Part shown: positions 23,627 through 34,880 of the stretch, piece by piece
How the letters are laid out: each line of letters starts with the position of its first letter
Position numbering within the stretch: position 1 is the first letter of the stretch
Notes under the pieces: generated by a model
The model's database searches: none
Told to the model about the DNA's origin: nothing
Seen by the model: only the letters and a program-made list of their open reading frames with translations
Position numbers and translations under genes: made by a program
NCBI GenBank assembly: GCA_030062745.1
Contig: CP099851.1
Location: 6,077,661-6,141,660, forward strand
Source of the DNA: Capitulum mitella
Taxonomy: Eukaryota > Arthropoda > Thecostraca > Pollicipedomorpha > Pollicipedidae
Length of the DNA stretch: 64,000 bases
Direction: 5' to 3'

Positions 23627-25316
23627 TTGTGTACATACCAAGTATTGATTCCTATATTGCTGTAACGGCTACTTCAAACCTTTCTTCCGCTCTTCACGTG
23701 ATTTACGTTGGACCTTACGTTCTTCTGTAGTTATCAAGAACCACCTTTTCTCGACAGCTACGGAAGCTCCGAAAATAATGCTTGAAGGAAAACTAACGAC
23801 TAGTGGTACATTTTTGTTTCAGGACGCCCCACTTGAGACTCACTTCCAGTCGGGCTTGACACCACAGAAGTGATTTCTCCTGACACGAGTTTTGCCCTTC
23901 ACAAGGCATAAATGACGGATATACACATGCGATTTCTGACAACGGAGACTAACATCCACATCTCACCTAGACTGCAATCAGCCACGCCATTGATATTCCC
24001 CACATTAACACCACAACAGCAATAACGACAATACCGTGTAAGACGACGGGAATGATCCAGAATGCTGTTGTCGTCGCAACACCCATGGCCCACGTACGAC
24101 GTCATCTCTCGCCCGGTCCGCACCTGTGTACGTGTCATGCATCTCTGACGCCGGGTACTGGTACTGGAGGTCCGGGTACGTGTACTCCGTGCCGGTGCCA
24201 TAGCCGTACGACGACAGGCCGGAGTACGGGTCCCTGCGCGCACAGGCGGCGCCGCCTAAGACACAGTCATCCTGGCGTCGTAACGGACCACAGGCCCGAC
24301 GGGCGACGGCTTCAGACATGGCGGGCTTGATGTTAAGTTCTCGAGAGCCGGCAAGGTTCGACCTTTGATGTCCCTTGGACTGTCTTCAATTTCACTTAAT
24401 TGGCGCACTGATCACTGACGAAATACAGCGCCTTCATATCTACCCCAAGCCACCAAGACATCTAGACCCCAAACACCAAAGGAAATCGCGTATCGGAACT
24501 CGTAACCATGAGGCGAAACAACTGACATTAGGGTGCGCATACTCAGAACGTTTGACGCAGCTCCTCAGAAAGGGGCAATATGTCAACGATGTCTGGCTCC
24601 ATGCAAACACTGCACATTCGAAAGGACGGGTATGGCAAGCTGAACTTAGCAATAGACCGCGCACGCCAAACACACAACGACAAAGTGCCAGCGCGCGCTA
24701 CAAAAACACCGCCAAGGTGTCCCCGAAAGTAGCCCACCATGACGACACAGGCGAGTGCAAACAGAACATTTATGTCGCCCTGTAACTGCCGACGCGGCTG
24801 CTCGTCTATGGTCACCATAGACTTGCCAGCGCACAGCGTCCGGGTATAGCTTTCATTAGATCTTGTTGACCGCTTGCATTTGTTTGACTCGTACTTTGGT
24901 GAAAAATTCAGGAAGACTTCACACATGTTACACAGATTCGGCGTCCAAAGGTTTTCGCAACATGGCTATTCGGCAAGGCTGCAGCATGCAACGCCCCTTA
25001 CATTGACATCTGGACATGCCGTTAACCGGATGTTAAATCCATTTGTCCATTTCACAGGCTGCAAGCCAAGCTAGCTCAAATGAAAAAGCCGGCAGTCAAT
25101 AACATGGAGCCACGAACCGTGTCCTTTGTGGCAGCGAAGTGGCCGCTGCTACTCCGTCGGCACGTTACGGCGTTTGGCACGGTTTCCGCGGCGACCCCCC
25201 CCCCCCTGCTCCCCCCAGTCCCGGGGTCGGAGCTGTACGAACTGGACTTACCTGGTCCCCGCCTGCCCGCCGGCTGAGGTGCCATCGATTTCCCCGCCTG
25301 TAGGCCGGCCTGTCAT
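19259..25316 (-). CDS. SAXO/MAP6-like microtubule-associated repeat protein, full gene
   Basis: Four-exon model on the minus strand: 25,252-25,316; 24,124-24,233; 22,895-23,018; 19,259-22,068. Donors and acceptors fit (CCAG|gtaagt, gcgcag|GGAC, ACAG|gtgcgg, cccacag|GATAC, GAGAG|gtacgc, caacag|GTACAC), and each phase joins repeat to repeat, for example [15 protein letters not shown]. About 1,035 residues if one extra base near 21,065 is discounted. The protein is about 27 modules of 33 residues: NL-P-GG-IDG-TEVHD, Tyr, then KKPERYTM. That period and the G-x-T-x3-D-Y pattern match the Mn modules of SAXO/MAP6 proteins, which bind and stabilise axonemal or cold-stable microtubules. Assignment to that family is by pattern only. 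An alternative start is ATG at 24,319, giving a Cys-containing N-terminus. The tail after the repeats is Ala/Gly/Arg-rich. Confidence 0.7.
19600..22068 (-). repeat. 99-bp tandem array coding the SAXO-like modules
   Basis: About 26 units of 99 bp, each coding one 33-residue module. Middle units alternate between QPNLKPQ, QGNLKPQ and [18 protein letters not shown] types in repeating blocks, so whole groups of units have been copied together. Units at both ends are diverged. The array is where the preceding contig broke. Confidence 0.85.
22069..22894. other. intron 3 of SAXO-like gene
   Basis: Intron between 22,895 and 22,068. No other feature was recognised; plus-strand frames here lack support. 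Confidence 0.5.
23019..24123. other. intron 2 of SAXO-like gene
   Basis: Holds an AT microsatellite (see next entry) and otherwise nothing recognisable. Confidence 0.5.
23501..23622. repeat. (TA)n microsatellite
   Basis: Two long TA runs separated by a TATG/TACA-rich stretch, about 120 bp in total, inside the SAXO-like intron 2. Confidence 0.95.
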
Positions 25317-25470
25317 GGAAACCACCACGTGACCGGCCGCCTGCCCGCCAGCCCGGCGCGAATCGCGGCCGCAGGAGACTCCGCACACGATAAAAACCGG
25401 TCACACCCGGCGGCTCCGGCACTGAGCGAATCGTGCACGGTTTCTGCCCGGGACTGGCTCGCGTGTCCCG
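25080..25470 (-). promoter_or_regulatory. CpG-rich promoter and first exon region of SAXO-like gene
   Basis: GC- and CpG-rich block around the inferred first exon. On the minus strand, TCAGT at 25,425-25,421 fits the arthropod initiator, about 105 bp before the ATG at 25,316. This is a motif match only. Confidence 0.35.
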
Positions 25471-27118
25471 CTCGCTTAACGACATAAAGCTTTTGTCATC
25501 GTTTGGAGCGCCAGCAGTGAAAGAAACCTCTGTTTCCGTGACGGGCACGGAAATTGTCGACTAAAACTAGCGTATCACTAGCAGGAACTGTTAATTCCTC
25601 TGAAACATTTCCAGCGATCGATTCAGAGCGGCGGGTGCCAATGACATCCAATTTTCCTCGTCCTTTCGCGAACAGCACAGATACCTTTGGCGAGGGACGG
25701 TTGATTAACCCGCCACCGCCTGGCGTGCTTTTGCACCCGCCACCGCCTGGGGTGCGTCAAAAAGAGCACCCCCTGCTATCTCAAGATCTAACCTTCGGAT
25801 TTCAGCCGATTTGCTACCAATCAATAGCCCTGAGTCTTGCGATTCAAAAAATACCATGTAAGCCCTGGTCACGTGGCTGATGACGTCACAGGCCACGCAA
25901 AACGCATAACACGACGACGGAAAAACTGACATCGATTCGTACATCATATCATCGGCAACGCTGGCCTTAGAGACTTCATTTGGATATCAAACGAAACGTC
26001 GCAATCCCCTACATCAGAAGCATGACAAAATGCAACAAAAATGTCGGGTCAATGTCAACCTAGGTCAGGCGAAATACTGGTCTTGCTCTTCATGCCAAAC
26101 ATCGACACTTATTCGCAGCCGTTTTGATCTACGTGACGAAAAGAATGAAAGTGAGACCTTCTGATGATTAGTTTTGCATTATCTGCGTTTCATCCAGTCA
26201 AAGTCATTCTGGGTCAGGCAAGATAAGGTTGCATTACTCTTCCTGACAAAGAACAAACATTACTCGCTGTGATTCTTAACCGCGTCAAGTACCGAACTGA
26301 AATGACATCTCGTGCTAATTAAATATGTTCTGTCTGTTCTTTATCGGGTCACGGTCAAGCCAGGTCAGGAAAGATAGTCATTTTTCTTTCTCTGACTCGG
26401 AACAATATTTGCTGTCTGCTGCTACTGAACGATCTTCCACAGATAATACTATATTTCATTTCGTCTGACATCTACCTATGACGTAGCCTTACATGACGCG
26501 ACCTCACGTCGCATATGGTGAATTTTGCTAAGTGTCGCATATCGATTTGCTTGTCTTACCTGAACGATGGGGAAAGTCAGCGGCAATAACTTCTTATAAG
26601 CACAATGCGAACCAGTCCAATTGTCATCATGTCAGAACAAGGTCACAGGCGGGACTTACGGCATCCAGCTCCAAGGAGGTGGACTTCCAGTAATTCTTGC
26701 TCCCGGGTCCCGCCTGGGTTGTTCGGTTCCCGGCTCCCACCAGGACCTGGGCTGAGGGACGGAGCTTTCTCAAAATAAAGGGGGATGCAAATCCCATTCT
26801 GATGTTCTTTTGTGCAGCACCATAATGGTAATGTAAAGTTAGAAAGGGATGCACGAGGATCCGTTGGAGATCGCAGTTTTACGAATGTCGGAGTCCCGCG
26901 CACGCTCGGGCCCATGCGCCACAGACTGTTCTTCCGTCCATGTTCCTGAACTCATAGTTCTTGCTCCTGTCTGTGAAATGCTGGCACCAACCAGGTGCCT
27001 ATTTCTGAAAATTACGTACACATGGAACCTATAAAAAGAAATCAAGGTTCACGACATTGCGTACTCCAAGCTGAATAGACTTTTGATGCTGTTCGCATTA
27101 TGAACAGAGTACGAAACG
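25471..27118. other. intergenic, no gene seen
   Basis: Spacer with several TGACC/GGTCA words typical of the local repeats and a short imperfect duplication at 25,715-25,758 (ccgccaccgcctgg). No supported exon. Confidence 0.4.
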
Positions 27119-27240
27119 GATAAATCCATTTTGATCCGATCCAATCCGTATCCGGCCAGACCGAATCCGGATCCAAGCTGGGTTAATAAATTTCCTCCAA
27201 GTCTGATCCAATCCGGATCCGATCCGCTACAAATAGTAGG
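27118..27240. repeat. degenerate ATCCGGATCC-type repeat cluster
   Basis: Clustered variants of gatccaatccggatcc, partly palindromic. A related cluster lies at 27,840-27,895. I know of no match for this unit. Confidence 0.6.
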
Positions 27241-28358
27241 CCAAAACCTAGAGAAACCAGAATGGGAATCTTTGATATCCAATCTGATGCGAGTTTGAAT
27301 GCTGAAAAATTAGTTCAAACTTTTAGTATTAACACGAGTAAAACCGATAAAAAATGATACACAGGAGTGAGGTAAGCCACTGTCATTCGTCTACAGAAGT
27401 TGTTTTGTTTTTCAAGACAAATCATGTCTGTTTAATCTTTTGACCACCCAGCATCTTTCCCTTCCCAATCACCATAACTTAATAGAAGAACACAAACTCT
27501 CCATCCAATTAAATGATCCGTATACTTTTGAAGCTGATTAACGAAGGTCATAACCATAATAACCTCGAGACAGAAAAATTCAGTAAAATTCCTGTTCCAC
27601 CTTTTGCCATTGTTTATTCATTGATTCCACGTACCTGTTCAACTGAAAGAAGAATATTTTGTTTATGTATCGAGATTGTTTTGCAGATGATTATTCTGGC
27701 AACAATTAAGATGAGCTTTGTTGTCAAATACTTAATTTCAGACTACACTTTGACTTGTTTTAACTTAGTTTTTAAGTGCAAGAAGTTAATGAAACTTCAG
27801 ATCCAAACCCGACCCATATCCATGTTTTGAACAGCTTTGTCAATCCAATCCACATCCAATCCGGCGGATTGGATCGGACAGTACGATCCGCCACATTGGC
27901 CCAGTCCGTTTTGTTCTTGATAGTAAGGCAGCCGCAAGGGGAGGGGAGACTTAATTGCTGATTAAATACAAAAAGATCTAAAGTCGTTGTGGAATCGCAG
28001 AAGCGTCTGGCGCGTGGATCATAAGTGTTTGCAGAACTGAGTGACCTGGATTGCCATAGTGTCACTGAGTGACACCATGACCGTCACTTCCATTGTTTTC
28101 ATCAGCCCGCTAAAATAGCATGCGATTGCTCATTACTTGTCTGATTTGGAACACAGATGCCGCCCACGTTCACAGGTTGTTTTTCATGAAAGGGAAAACG
28201 TTCCAAGACTGGAACTAATCAGGTTGTTGTACAAGGGCAAATATCTGAAGCGAGGTTCTAAAGCGCTGTGCGGCCGTTGTTGACCATTAATACTGAGCTC
28301 CAGTGACGTAAGCACCCGAGCCTGGCAACACGATTATTAAGGCAGCCGGGCAGGTCAC
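27241..28358. other. intergenic, no gene seen
   Basis: AT-rich spacer holding the second ATCCGG-type cluster at 27,840-27,895. No supported exon. Confidence 0.35.
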
Positions 28359-28456
28359 CGAACATCCAGCCAGAGTCAAAGGTCATATCGCCGCCGGCGC
28401 AAAACCGCCTGACGTCCAGCGGCTGCGCCAGGGAAACGGACTGAAACGTCCTGAAC
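28359..28456 (-). CDS. candidate internal exon, unrecognised
   Basis: Minus strand, 98 bp, acceptor ctcacaag|G and donor TTCG|gtgacc. It reads FRTFQSVSLAQPLDVRRFC then GGDMTFDSGWMF, with GC-rich codons unlike the AT-rich surroundings. Residue composition looks coding, but I recognise no family and found no partner exons. Confidence 0.28.
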
Positions 28457-30935
28457 CTTGTGAGGGTGCCGAATTCACAATCTTCGGGCCTCCTCTCAGC
28501 CACCAGTTTCTCAAAAATAATTGTGCTGGTTTAATTTACGATTGGTCAATCTCTGCACGCGTAAATCATGCAAAGAATTGAAGGAATACATGCAATAAAA
28601 AACATGTAATAGAAAGAACGCATGCACGGTGTAAAAGTGTTCCTCGTAAAAGCCGAGCTCCAGCAAAACTTGGGTGAAGCTTCTTGCGTGCATGCTTCCA
28701 TGATATGGTTACACACTTACGTTAGCGGAAGGTTCGTCTGGGGCCGATAGCTGTTATAAGTATTGTAGCTGAAAAAGAAATGCGTTTTGTTGGACGGAGA
28801 CCATTGACCGCACATGTACAACTCGACAGAGCATGCATGTACTTTTAACTCGTCAAAATTATTGCACCTTTGTTATCATTTCCATTGCTCGTTTTAATAC
28901 AACGATTATTTCCCGCTTTATATAACACTGCTTTCGTGCACCAAGATACGTCTCAGCAGGCCAGAAATGACGAAGACGTTCTCGCTAGGGAGCGGTAGCA
29001 CATGACACAACGCAACAGCAATTTCACAGGAATGTGTGGCAATGGAAATGGAATGATGAAATGAAAAAATGGAATGGGAAATAAAGTGAAAGGGGAAATG
29101 AAAATTTCACGCCCTTCGTCTTTCCTTACGGAGAGTACTACGTGTACGTGGCAGAAACAAAGTCAAGAGCATCTGACGCTCTCTTTACTCGTCACAGCAA
29201 GTCAACGGTTTAGCCGCGCGAGATAGACGTGCTTCAGAGACACAGCAGCTGGAATCAGCATCATCTAGTAACCTCGCGTTGCGGCGGTCGTTGTCCGTAC
29301 GTTCAGATACCTTTCAAGTGTGCTTTTCTTATTTTTCATATACCTCATCTCGTCTTTTGACCATTGTAATTTCTGGTGTTTTAAACCTTCAGTCTCTGCC
29401 TACTTTTTCTTATTCAGTTTCTAGCAAGACGCTGCAAAAGACGCAATATGAGCAACTCTGCCATATCTGTGACACATGATGTGCCTAACTGCGCCACCAT
29501 AGAAATGATACGGAGTGCAAGGTACTTTGCGTCGGCAAAGGTATAATGAACCATTATCTGTTACATTACGAACAGTTTCACTTTTATTCTTCTTGCCAAT
29601 ACTAGCAGACAGGTGGGGAGAGGTGCTCAGATCCCGACAAGATGCCGGACAGCCCCATGAAGGTGGTTACATAGGCGCATCGATTGGGTTTGGGTCCATG
29701 TCCCTCTTGTAATCGAAAAATGTTTTTTTCTTAAACCCGAAAACAAAATCGTCTGGTGTTTCCTAAACGTCGAGGTAGGGTCGCCGAAATAAAGAGGGTT
29801 TGGGATATGAACAAGGGTGCATTTTCCCCCTTCAGGGCCCATTTCAGCATGCCAGTTAGGGCGCAAATTCCTGCAGTGGCAGGTAAAGACCCCGATGGGG
29901 AAGGGCACGGCGAGGTCATCTGGCCCCTAAGGGCACAGTGAATGCTGTCAGCGGCGAATCGTCCCTCTATACGAAATGGTTAAAATCTGAAACACATTTA
30001 CCCGCAAGATTGATAGGAAGTCCTCGTCCCTAGGTTGTCACCAGTATTCTCGGCCTGTGGGCTACCTGCGAGACTTGGGGCGCCGATTACATGGCGAATA
30101 AGAAAAAATGATGTTTTACGTTAGTTTCCGCGGACAATGGACGGCGAGGGCTGAACGAGTCCCCCGAGGGGGGAAGGGCGGCAGCCCTTCCAACAAGGCT
30201 CTATCGACATTTCTGCTTCACTCTCAAGGTGTCCGCTCTGCAGCCGAAGTCCCTTCCATGATCATTGCTTTAAATGCGTCCCAGACACGTGCGACACACG
30301 GGAGTTACCATCGGTACACCGCTGGCTAGTCCTGTCTAGCTGTCCTGTTTGCTAGTCTGGCTCCTAGTCCTGGGTAGTCCTGCCCAGATTGTGCTACCGG
30401 TGCAACAAGGCCCGGCAAATGGTGGCGCAAAAGGGGCCATTGCTCTGCCGTAACAAAATTACTCGTGGATAAAAAAAAACGCTCGAACGTATTATCGCGG
30501 TTCTGGTCAAATGGGAAGCGTAATTCCACAACGGAGGCGCTGTGCAGGAACAATTTTGTTCCGAAGTATTGATAGCACGATTATACACGGGTAGCACAAG
30601 GCAGAAAATTATTCCAAACTTGCACTGAAACCTCACTGACCCACTATACGTCTGTACCGCTGACAGAGAGGAAGAGCAAGGGATTTAATCCACAGGCATG
30701 ACGTCTCTCAGAAAATACCCTTTATCTGCCAATCATCTGCCTCAAGAGATAACGGGAGGGGGGCGCAGTTAGGCAGGGTGACGTTCATTGGGCAACTTCC
30801 CCTAATCCTAGTGTTATTTCAAAAACATAAAAATAATTTTGTAGTGCAGGGCTTCAGCAGAGCTACTTAATCACGTAACCCATGAATCCAAATGGGACAG
30901 AGAGAGGAATGACAACACAAGTGATTAACAGGACG
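28457..30935. other. intergenic, no gene seen
   Basis: Spacer with low-complexity GGAAATGAAA-type sequence at about 29,040-29,110 and tagtcctg repeats at 30,330-30,385. No exon supported. Confidence 0.35.
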
Positions 30936-31340
30936 ACTTTATTGTAAAATGTTTCTCCTCATTAGGAGCAAAATGCAGCACGCGGTGCCATCGGAGAAGC
31001 TACCAACAAATAGTTGTCACTGGGCATCGATAAATTCAGGCTACCGTTCATGTGTTTTCGGTATGGCCATCGACCTACAAAAGGTGCCCCCGCAGGTAGA
31101 CTGGACTTGTACCTCACCTGTTCTTAGTGTAGTCATCCGCGTCGTACATCAACGACATGACGTCTGGGTTGTGGCAGGTAGGGTCGCTCTGCTTCACTGA
31201 TATCACTGCTCCGGGCTGTTCTGCGGGACATTGCTGCACAAATCAAAACTGGTGGTGTGCAGACTGGCCATCGCAGCTCCCCGTGCCATCGACCAAAGCC
31301 AACTGGACTCGTTTCTCAGGGCACCGGAGTTCTGTACAGT
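30936..31340 (-). CDS. candidate terminal exon with poly(A) signal, frame ambiguous
   Basis: Minus strand. TTTATT at about 30,939 (AATAAA on the minus strand) follows a GC-richer block with two competing readings. Reading one: an exon 31,114-31,233 after acceptor tttgtgcag, 39 residues with CPAEQPGAV and DPTCHNPDVMSLMYDADDY, then TGA. Reading two: an exon after acceptor gactgtacag at about 31,335, with NESSWLWSMARGAAMASL, ending NSPEQ. Either would be a secreted or Cys-containing C-terminus. I recognise no family and found no certain upstream exon. Confidence 0.3.
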
Positions 31341-31499
31341 CGCAACCAACATGAGGGGTATTTAGAGGTACGAACGGTATCGAAAGAACCAAGAAACCAG
31401 GGGCGGTGTTAGGCGCATGTCGCGCGGTAGATACCTGGAGACTCTTGTTTGTGTTTTATGAGTACTGGGTGTAGCTCACTGGTCGTTTTGGGAAAGTCC

Positions 31500-31900
31500 A
31501 TTTTGACCTTGGCCGGACGAGAGGATGGATGGCATCCTCACGCAGTGTTTCCGGGACCACGGCAATGCGGCGCATGGCGCCGCCGCGAAACTTGGCATAG
31601 CTGAGGATACATTCATTGCAAATGTTTTTAAAAAGATGACTCCAGCTCATCTCAGGTTCCCCCGCTATGACGCCGTTACTGAAGGCTCGCAAAGGGATTT
31701 TTGTGCCAAATGTCGTTTTTCACTTTTTTCAAGGCAATAATTATGAGAAAACGGCAGATGACGGGCCTGAAATCGGTTCAGAATGGTAGTCCACATGCGA
31801 TCAGGTCACTTTAGATACGTCAATGAACTTTTCAAGGCCAAACGAATTCAATGACCAACGATGGCCCTTTTCGACCTGAGAACATTTCTAGAGTAATTTT
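31500..31900. mobile_element. degraded family 3 element
   Basis: Similar to 620-980 in the same orientation. The minus-strand frames of both give the related words NMHNECIINYA and NICNECILSYA. The ends are not clear. Confidence 0.45.
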
Positions 31901-33420
31901 GGCAATGAATGTTAAGGGAAGTGATTCAAGGCCTATTTGGATCCAAAAATGTCGTTTTTAACTCCGAAAAACCGACAGTGGTTTCCAAAGTGGCCGAAAT
32001 TCGGGGGGAAGTAAACGTTTAGGGATAGGTTACGTGCACGGAAGAAGATTCGACCCTTCTTACAACAAGGTCTGAATCCGCCAGTGCACGTAAGTGATAT
32101 GGTACAGCATCACAGTTTTTACCGTGGCGCAACTATGACAGCTGTGAAATCTACACGAATCAAGTGAAAGTTAACATGGTTTTCGTTATTTATGATTTTC
32201 TGCTACGATTCGTGAATTTTGTTTCCGTTTTCATCTTCTAGCACCAGCAGTTGCTACCGCATGGGAGATAGCAAGCTCAACATAAATCAGCATATGCCAA
32301 CAGAATCACAAATTTCTGCTGCCACGCAAAATAACTCTTCCCTTATCCTCTGAATATTCTCGACTTTTTCAGCAAGGTTAGTATCACTGAAAATGAAAGC
32401 TGTGTAGAACGATATCAAGATCACCAGTACAAACAAAGATGCATTATGGGCTTTACGGGCTTAAACGGTTTTCCATACACGCCTACCTACACTTCGGTTT
32501 GTTTAATGTTCTGAGCGCTGAACTACAACGGCATGGTGACATGCTGCAATTAATATGGCGCCAGCGAGAGCCAGCGTACATTTTGCATTGCTGCTTCCAG
32601 CACCAACTTATATCTACGAAATACGTCAGATACTAAACACGACATTCCTTGGGAAATGGGAGCATTGTTAATAGATAGCAATGCCCACAGAACACGTGAC
32701 AGCTCTTCCACGACGTCCTCTGACGTCAATGGCGAGAACTTGATCCGTGCAGCTCATTTCGTTCCAGCACTCCAAAAATCGCGGGCACGTGTGCATTCTG
32801 CTAGTCCGGTGCGGTGGACACCCGGGTCCAATGGTGCACCGTTCTGCCAGCGTAGATCTTCCGAAACTCAGGTGCAGTGGTGCAGCATTCTGCTGGTCCA
32901 AAAACTGCCGGCTTGTTCTGGAAATGTACCCAGTCTGCAGAAAGCCGAGCTGAGAGATACCCTACACGATATATCAAACACCTGCAATGAGATCAACACC
33001 TTGACCCCCGTGCTGGGTTGGTACACGGATGGTCCTTGCGGCCCTCTACGGCCGAGCTTCACCGGTTGTAGCTCGGTTTCCATGTCACCGAATGTTTGGT
33101 CGCTGTACTGTCAAGGTGAAGTTCTGCTGACCCGTTTCGTTAGGACCAGTTTCATTAAGGATGCGTTCGGCAATCGATATTCGGACGACCCACAATGTGG
33201 CATTTCCACTGGTATGTCCGGCTCAGTTGTGTTATCGGTTATTGCAACAGCCACTCAATCCAGGCGCGGATCCAAGGGGCGAAGGTAATGAGGACGATCC
33301 GCCCCCGAGGCCTGAGAAGTGCCTCTCTCAGACTCAAAACGGGCCCCGAATTGCCTATATCAGCTCTACGGGGTCTTTGTGAAAACAGATCATCTGGATC
33401 TGTTGGTGATTGATCTGATC
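31901..33420. other. spacer with unsupported 210-codon frame
   Basis: A plus-strand frame at 32,656-33,288 is long for chance but has no domain, no splice context and a competing Cys-rich minus-strand reading (ERCTIGPGCPP ... CPRFLECWNEMSC, about 32,690-32,900). Fragments of the minus-strand gene ending at 30,936 could lie here. I cannot resolve it. Confidence 0.25.
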
Positions 33421-33429
33421 GTTAGATCT

Positions 33430-34880
33430 GGAAAAGTTAGATGACCCCTGAGACGCATAGAAGGGCCTCTGAAGCTTGCAGAGGGACCCTAAAGCCACAA
33501 CAGGGTCCCGACACGGAAGATTGTTCCTGAGATCGCCAGAAGGGTCACAGGGCTCTTGAAATGGCCAAGATGAAGACTGTCCCTAGGACGGCACATAGGT
33601 CCCTGGAAGGTCGCGCGAGTCCGTAATGGATTTAACGGACCTGTGCGAAAAGCTGAAGGTTCCCAAGGCAGTCACAGGGCCTCCAGGAAGGTTGATGAGA
33701 CCCTGAGACGGCAGAATGGTCCCTGAGATGGATAGAAGGGTCCCTTGAACTCTCTAAGGGTTTCTGGGACCGCAAGAGGGGCCCCAGCAAGTGGCTTACG
33801 AGACCACCTAAAGCGTCAGAGAGACCCTGAGACGGCATGAACTTAAGCAGTTGCCTAGCACGGCACAAGGAGACTGGTCAGCCAGAGGGGCCCCCTGAAC
33901 GGGGATTCCTCAGTGGCCTTCTCATCCTCGAGATGGGCCCCAAACGGGTTACACTGGTCTTTTCGAAAACCTGAGGGATCCCTGATGCAGTTCGGGGACC
34001 CGGGAAGGTCAGGTGGATCCTGGGACGGCAAGATGGGCCCCTACGCGACAGATGGCTCCTGAGACCGTCAAAAAGGTTGGAAGGTCCCTGCGAGGCAGGC
34101 AGTAAGAGAACCTCTGAGACGATATGGGGGCTCTGAAGAATCAGAGGGCTCCGGAATGTGTTAGGCGGGCTCCTGACACAGAAAAGGTCCGCCTGAGACT
34201 GCCAGTGAGGCCCCTGAAGCGCCAACAGAGGCCCGTGATACGGCTAGAGGGGACCTAAGACTGCCAGATATACCCCTATATAACAGAGGAAGACCGTTGA
34301 TACAATCATGGAGACTACCGGAAACGTTCAGTGGGCTCATGACACTGCACAGGGGCCCTGAAATCGCTAATAGGTCTTAAATAACTGTCAGAGGGCCCAT
34401 GAGACGGAAAAAGTGGTCCCCAGAGACTGCTGATTAGCAATCTATAGTAACAGGGGGCACTTATACGGCAAGAGGGGCCCCTGAGATTACTAAGCCTTAA
34501 GACGTCCAGACAGCTTCTGAAACGGCCAAAGTACCTAGAGGATTGCCAGAGGCGCCTCTGTCACGGTAGAGGGAGACTTACAGAAGGCCAATGTTACTGC
34601 CTGAGGGACTTCTTACACGGCAAAAATTTCACAGGGACGACAGGAGGGGTCTTAGATGGCTTAATTGTCCCTGAAACTGCCAAATGGGTCCATCAAACTG
34701 CCCGACGTGCCCCTGAAACTGACAAAGGTGCACCTGAGACGTCCCGAAGGAAACGTGAAGTTGCTAAAGAAACCTGGGACCACTTAACACGCCAGACGGC
34801 CCAAACCAGCCAAAAAACTGGAAAAAGTCTCCAGAAGCTAGGAGGACGCAGAGGGACACCTGGACAGACACAGACACGAC
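33430..34880. repeat. degenerate GC-rich minisatellite
   Basis: About 1.45 kb of imperfect tandem units, roughly 20-35 bp, built on ccctgagacggcagaaggg and gggcccctgaaactgcc. No open reading frame is favoured. It looks like an old satellite-type array. Confidence 0.7.

Noticed and set aside
23412-23730. Ile/Tyr-repeat frames on both strands
   Set aside because: Translation of a TA microsatellite.
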